A stretch of DNA of 9,656 nucleotides, taken from NCBI GenBank assembly GCA_002478485.1, contig DLOL01000074.1:19542-29197 (forward strand), given 5' to 3'. The position numbers and the translations under genes are program-made. The notes under the pieces were generated by a model. The model had not been told where the DNA came from. It ran no database searches and saw only the letters and a program-made list of their open reading frames with translations. This stretch comes from Eubacteriaceae bacterium UBA7485. Its GTDB lineage: Bacteria > Bacillota > Clostridia > Eubacteriales > Eubacteriaceae. Positions 7,124 to 9,656 of the stretch are shown piece by piece (position 1 is the stretch's first letter; every line of letters begins with the position of its first letter).

Positions 7124-8383
7124 ATGAAAGTATTAGTCATAGGGAATGGCGGAAGGGAATCAGCCATCGCCTGGGCGCTTTCAAAAAGCCCAAAAGTCGA
7201 GAAAATCTACGTCATGCCCGGAAATGCGGGAACGGGTATTTCCTGGGAAAATGTGGACATTTCTCCCTCCGATCAGGAGGCAGTGTGCGCGTTTGCTAAA
7301 GAGAAGGGAATTGACCTTGCCGTAATCGGACCTGAAGATCCGCTGGTCGCGGGCCTTGCCGACCAGTTGAGCGGGGCTGGAATCAAAGTGTTCGGACCCA
7401 ATCAGAAGGCTGCGCAATTTGAAGGGAGCAAGGCTTTCACGAAGGATTTCCTGATGCGCCATCATATCCCGACGGCACGCTACCGCGAATACACCGATCT
7501 TGACTCCCTGAAGGAAGGACTGGGCGAGTTCGGATTCCCGGTGGTTTTAAAAGCCGACGGGCTAGCGGCGGGAAAAGGCGTTTTGATCTGCCAGAATGAA
7601 GAAGAAGCCGTCCGGGGAGCGGAGAAGATCATGGGAGAGCGCGCATTTGGAGATGCGGGGAATCTTGTGGTCGTTGAAGAGTTCCTGACAGGAAGGGAAG
7701 CTTCTATCCTGTGCTTCCTCGACGGGAAGCGAATCGTCCCGATGGAGTCTGCGCAGGACTACAAGCGGGCACACGACAACGATCAGGGAACCAACACCGG
7801 CGGGATGGGATCGTATTCCCCGAACATTCTCTTTGATGATGAAGCGCTGGTTGAGAGAATTGAGAAAGAAATTCTCACGCCGACCATTGAAGGTTTTGTT
7901 GAGGACGGCATTGATTTCAGGGGCGTTCTTTTTATCGGGCTGATGATTGAGAACGGGGAGCCGAAGGTTCTTGAGTTTAATGTCCGCTTCGGCGATCCGG
8001 AAACCCAGTCGGTTCTCTCAAGACTTGAAACGGATTTGTCGGACATCATGCTTGCATGCGTGGAAGGAAAACTTGACGAGCAGCCGATTCAATGGTCAAA
8101 GAGTCCGGCGGTCACGGTCGTGATGGCATCGGGCGGATATCCGGACGCTTATGAAAAAGGGAAAGTTATTGAAGGGCTTGACGCTGTGGAAGACGCAGTG
8201 GTTTTTCATGCCGGAACCCGGCTTGAAGACGGGAAAGTCCTCACGGACGGAGGACGCGTCCTTGCTGTCACCGCGACGGGTGAGAGTTTGGAAGAGGCAA
8301 GAGAGAAAGCCTACCGGGAACTGGCGAAGATCTCATTTGAGGACGGGTTTTCAAGGTCTGATATCGCAAAATTTGATTCATAA
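7124..8383 (+). CDS. purD: Phosphoribosylamine-glycine ligase (GAR synthetase)
   Basis: The 419-residue ATP-grasp enzyme joins phosphoribosylamine and glycine to give GAR, the second step of the pathway. The N domain begins MKVLVIGNGGRESA; most PurD proteins have GGREHA, so Ser13 (codon 7160-7162) replaces a usually conserved His. Next come VIGPEDPLVAGLAD and GIKVFGPNQKAAQFEGSKAF. The ATP-grasp domain shows PVVLKADGLAAGKGV, VVVEEFLTGREAS, AQDYKRAHDNDQGTNTGGMG and the metal-binding end FNVRFGDPETQ. A C-terminal domain with VTVVMASGGYP follows. The length is normal and the ATP-grasp core intact, so the gene is presumably functional. It is the last gene of the operon: the stop at 8381-8383 is followed 9 nt later by a terminator hairpin. 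Family and function are certain; the effect of Ser13 is unknown. Confidence 0.97.
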   Translation: MKVLVIGNGGRESAIAWALSKSPKVEKIYVMPGNAGTGISWENVDISPSDQEAVCAFAKEKGIDLAVIGPEDPLVAGLADQLSGAGIKVFGPNQKAAQFEGSKAFTKDFLMRHHIPTARYREYTDLDSLKEGLGEFGFPVVLKADGLAAGKGVLICQNEEEAVRGAEKIMGERAFGDAGNLVVVEEFLTGREASILCFLDGKRIVPMESAQDYKRAHDNDQGTNTGGMGSYSPNILFDDEALVERIEKEILTPTIEGFVEDGIDFRGVLFIGLMIENGEPKVLEFNVRFGDPETQSVLSRLETDLSDIMLACVEGKLDEQPIQWSKSPAVTVVMASGGYPDAYEKGKVIEGLDAVEDAVVFHAGTRLEDGKVLTDGGRVLAVTATGESLEEAREKAYRELAKISFEDGFSRSDIAKFDS

Positions 8384-8392
8384 ACATAAAAA

Positions 8393-8422
8393 GAAGCGCG
8401 TTAAAATCGCGCTTCCTTTTTT
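8393..8422. terminator. Bidirectional intrinsic terminator between purD and the convergent eamA-type gene
   Basis: A perfect 8-bp stem, GAAGCGCG at 8393-8400 and CGCGCTTC at 8408-8415, encloses the 7-nt loop TTAAAAT. On the plus strand C then six T (8417-8422) follow, ending the pur transcript 9 nt after purD. On the minus strand the same stem is followed by TTTTT (8392-8388), ending the transporter transcript. The stem's right arm is coding sequence of the minus-strand gene, and that gene's TAA stop lies in the loop (8401-8403). The structure is read directly from the sequence; two-way function is inferred. Confidence 0.88.
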
Positions 8423-9303
8423 CGCCGTTTCAGTTTTTTAACCGGAGCCACCAGAAGAATGGAAGAGATCAGGATCAGAAGGATCCCACAGGCGACCCGC
8501 ACACTCATTCTCTCCCCGAACAGGGCAAGTCCGACGACCACTCCGGTGAGCGGCTCGAAAGTGGACAGGAGGGAGGCCTTCACCTCTCCACATAAGAACA
8601 GGCCTTTTTGAAAAAGAAGGACCGCAAGCACCACGCAGCTGAAGGCCAGGAGAATCTGAGCGGCCCAGCCTGTCGCATCCATGTCAAGATCAAGGTTTCC
8701 CGAGAAAAGCGCGATGAGAAGATTGATGATCCCGGCATACAGGTTCAGCCAAAAGGCCATGGTCATGAAAGGAAGCTTCTTCAGACCGCTTCTTCCCATC
8801 AGCACGATATAGGAGGCATAGGAAATCCCGGAAAGCACAGCGAGCACTGCGCCGGTCATGTTAAATGAGCCGTCTTCTCCTTCCAGAAGAATGATGCCGA
8901 GAAGACACAAAAAACAGCAAAAAAGCTGCTTTTGGGTGATCCTCTCCCGGTAAAAGAAGAAAAGAATCAGGATAACCGCGACCGGATAGATGAAGTGGAG
9001 TGTGCTAGCCATGCCGGATGGGAGACAGGTGTAAGAGAGATAAAGAAGAACCGGCGTGATAGCGTAAAAGACAGCGATTCTTATGAGCTTTACATGATAA
9101 GCCTTTGAGAGGATGAGATTTCCCCGGGATTTATAAAGGGAGATCGGAAGAATCATCACGCAGCCGATTAGAAAGCGAAAAGCCGCGGCCGTCAACGGAT
9201 TTGATCCGTGAGAATAGATGATGCTTGTGATTAAAGGCATAAGTCCAAAAAGAATGGATGACAAGATGACGAAAATTTCTCCGAGCCGTTTTTGATATTT
9301 CAT
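8401..9303 (-). CDS. EamA/DMT-superfamily transporter (RhaT/YdcZ-like ten-helix permease), substrate unknown
   Basis: The 300-residue protein is almost entirely hydrophobic, with about ten predicted membrane helices near residues 8-30, 35-57, 72-92, 97-118, 124-141, 149-170, 178-199, 213-232, 242-262 and 267-287. This is the two-repeat EamA layout: repeat 1 ends its fourth helix with FFYRER and repeat 2 carries FEPLTGVVVGLALFGERMS, both the family's typical ...GE/RE-R hallmark. The tail KKLKRRKKEARF is strongly basic and should be cytoplasmic under the positive-inside rule. Characterised relatives export or take up amino acids, sugars or other metabolites; the substrate cannot be assigned here. 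ATG 9301-9303 is preceded by AAAGGAG (9316-9310) with 6-nt spacing. It is convergent with the pur operon, so co-regulation with purine synthesis is not implied. It is divergent from the PTS-like gene and shares a 138-nt intergenic region with it. Some EamA proteins are annotated as purine or nucleobase exporters, but nothing in the sequence shows that. Confidence 0.9.
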   Translation of the reverse strand: MKYQKRLGEIFVILSSILFGLMPLITSIIYSHGSNPLTAAAFRFLIGCVMILPISLYKSRGNLILSKAYHVKLIRIAVFYAITPVLLYLSYTCLPSGMASTLHFIYPVAVILILFFFYRERITQKQLFCCFLCLLGIILLEGEDGSFNMTGAVLAVLSGISYASYIVLMGRSGLKKLPFMTMAFWLNLYAGIINLLIALFSGNLDLDMDATGWAAQILLAFSCVVLAVLLFQKGLFLCGEVKASLLSTFEPLTGVVVGLALFGERMSVRVACGILLILISSILLVAPVKKLKRRKKEARF

Positions 9304-9309
9304 GTGACT

Positions 9310-9316
9310 CTCCTTT
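9310..9316 (-). promoter_or_regulatory. Ribosome binding site of the EamA transporter gene
   Basis: On the minus strand this reads AAAGGAG, 6 nt before the ATG at 9303-9301. It is a near-consensus Shine-Dalgarno and fixes the start. Confidence 0.8.
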
Positions 9317-9327
9317 CGAACGTGTTT

Positions 9328-9336
9328 ATCATATCA
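9328..9336 (-). promoter_or_regulatory. Candidate extended -10 promoter for the EamA transporter gene
   Basis: Read on the minus strand, 9336-9328 is TGATATGAT, that is TGn followed by TATGAT, one mismatch from TATAAT. No convincing -35 element sits 16-18 nt further upstream; extended -10 promoters often lack one. The predicted start would leave a leader of roughly 15-20 nt containing the AAAGGAG site. Motif only; not proven. Confidence 0.5.
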
Positions 9337-9406
9337 CAAGCTTCTCAAAAGAAAGAGACGATGCGGAAGGAACGGGACGATCGGTTTTATGATCAGGCGG
9401 ACAGTT

Positions 9407-9415
9407 TGGTATAAT
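9407..9415 (+). promoter_or_regulatory. Candidate extended -10 promoter for the PTS EIIC-like gene
   Basis: TGGTATAAT is a perfect TGn-TATAAT extended -10 element. With a 17-nt spacer the -35 would be TTATGA (9387-9392), only three of six matches to TTGACA. Transcription would start near 9422, leaving a short leader with the AAGGAG site and little room for a riboswitch or leader peptide. This is the best promoter match in the window. Confidence 0.7.
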
Positions 9416-9429
9416 AAGTTAATACATTT

Positions 9430-9435
9430 AAGGAG
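9430..9435 (+). promoter_or_regulatory. Ribosome binding site of the PTS EIIC-like gene
   Basis: AAGGAG lies 6 nt before ATG 9442. An in-frame GTG at 9439 is possible but too close to this site, so the ATG is preferred. Confidence 0.78.
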
Positions 9436-9441
9436 AAAGTG

Positions 9442-9656
9442 ATGCAATTTAAACGGGAACCGAAATATGCAAATGTGTCGGACTTTCTAAAAAAGAAAGA
9501 TATCGAATTTTCCGTCCAGCGGGATTTGATTGACGCGCTCAAATATATGGCCTTTGGCTTGTTCTCCACGCTTTTGATGGGATCGATTCTCAACCAAATC
9601 GGCATTCTGACCGGAAGCACGTTTTTAACGGAAGTGGTCTGGCCGGCTGCGCAGGG
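9442..9656 (+). CDS. Probable PTS EIIC-like membrane protein (PTS_EIIC_2 / PfoR-like family), 3' partial
   Basis: Only the first 71 residues are in the window; the frame is open to the right edge. A polar N-terminal stretch with VSDFLKKKDIEFSVQR leads into a hydrophobic segment (about residues 33-57, DALKYMAFGLFSTLLMGS and onward). The pattern of a short FLKKK-I-FS leader, then IDAL..MA.GLF..LL.G.ILN..G resembles, from memory, the Bacillota family annotated as PTS transporter subunit IIC that includes Clostridium perfringens PfoR. Members usually occur without linked EIIA or EIIB, and their substrate or regulatory role is poorly defined. The start is supported by AAGGAG and an extended -10 promoter. 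Alternatives are another multi-pass membrane protein; the family call rests on a short N-terminus. Confidence 0.65.
   Translation, partial: MQFKREPKYANVSDFLKKKDIEFSVQRDLIDALKYMAFGLFSTLLMGSILNQIGILTGSTFLTEVVWPAAQ

Noticed and set aside
1..8383. PurR boxes, purine riboswitch, CRISPR, tRNA or mobile element inside the pur operon
   Set aside because: Intergenic gaps are 1-29 nt and hold no such structure; operon-level control would be upstream of purL, outside the window.
8608..8868. Plus-strand open frame opposite the EamA gene, rich in Lys and His
   Set aside because: It is the antisense shadow of membrane-helix codons, with no ribosome site and no recognisable domain.
8909..8935. Hairpin with A/T-rich arms inside the EamA gene (CAGC and GCTG around a six-base homopolymer), terminator-like on the minus strand
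   Set aside because: The core has only four strong pairs, and it encodes a Leu/Phe/Cys-rich membrane helix; the codons explain it, and termination there would cut the gene.
9304..9441. Possible catabolite-repression (cre) operator near the PTS-like gene
   Set aside because: I compared the region with the cre consensus on both strands and found no acceptable match.
9393..9620. Minus-strand open frame opposite the PTS EIIC-like gene
   Set aside because: It lies across the promoter and start of the plus-strand gene and has no family features.

Overview
The window is a compact purine biosynthesis operon, followed by two unrelated membrane-protein genes. Gene order (purL-E-C-F-M-N-H-D), tight spacing, strong AGGAGG-type ribosome binding sites at several genes, GTG and TTG starts, a Bacillus-type iron-sulfur PurF and single-chain PurL fused to its glutaminase all point to a member of the Bacillota (Firmicutes). 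An anaerobic Clostridia- or Erysipelotrichia-like lineage of intermediate GC content is likely. I cannot name a genus from sequence alone.

Positions 1-8383, plus strand: the C-terminal part of PurL (5' end outside the window), then complete purE, purC, purF, purM, purN, purH and purD. Gaps between genes are only 1-29 nt, so this is almost certainly one transcript with translational coupling. Together the encoded enzymes cover PRPP to IMP except for steps whose genes are not here: purB (adenylosuccinate lyase) and, if the organism needs it, purK. PurF commits PRPP to phosphoribosylamine, PurD adds glycine, PurN formylates, PurL aminates, PurM closes the imidazole ring, PurE supplies the carboxyl group, PurC adds aspartate, and PurH performs the last two steps to IMP. 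The operon promoter and any PurR box or purine riboswitch would lie upstream of purL, outside the window.

Positions 8393-8422: a perfect 8-bp hairpin with T-runs on both strands ends the pur operon and the convergent gene after it. The stop codon of the convergent gene lies in the hairpin loop.

Positions 8401-9303, minus strand: a ten-helix EamA/DMT-family transporter. Positions 9304-9441: a short divergent intergenic region with an extended -10 type promoter candidate on each strand. Position 9442 to the window end, plus strand: the N-terminus of a probable PTS EIIC-like membrane protein (PfoR-like family), cut by the window edge.

I looked for a hidden or novel system and did not find one; this is mostly conserved housekeeping DNA. 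The points worth a second look are small: a Ser in place of the usual His in the PurD GGREH motif, a class I-type PurE with no purK beside it, the terminator built into a coding end, and near-identical starts of purM and purN.
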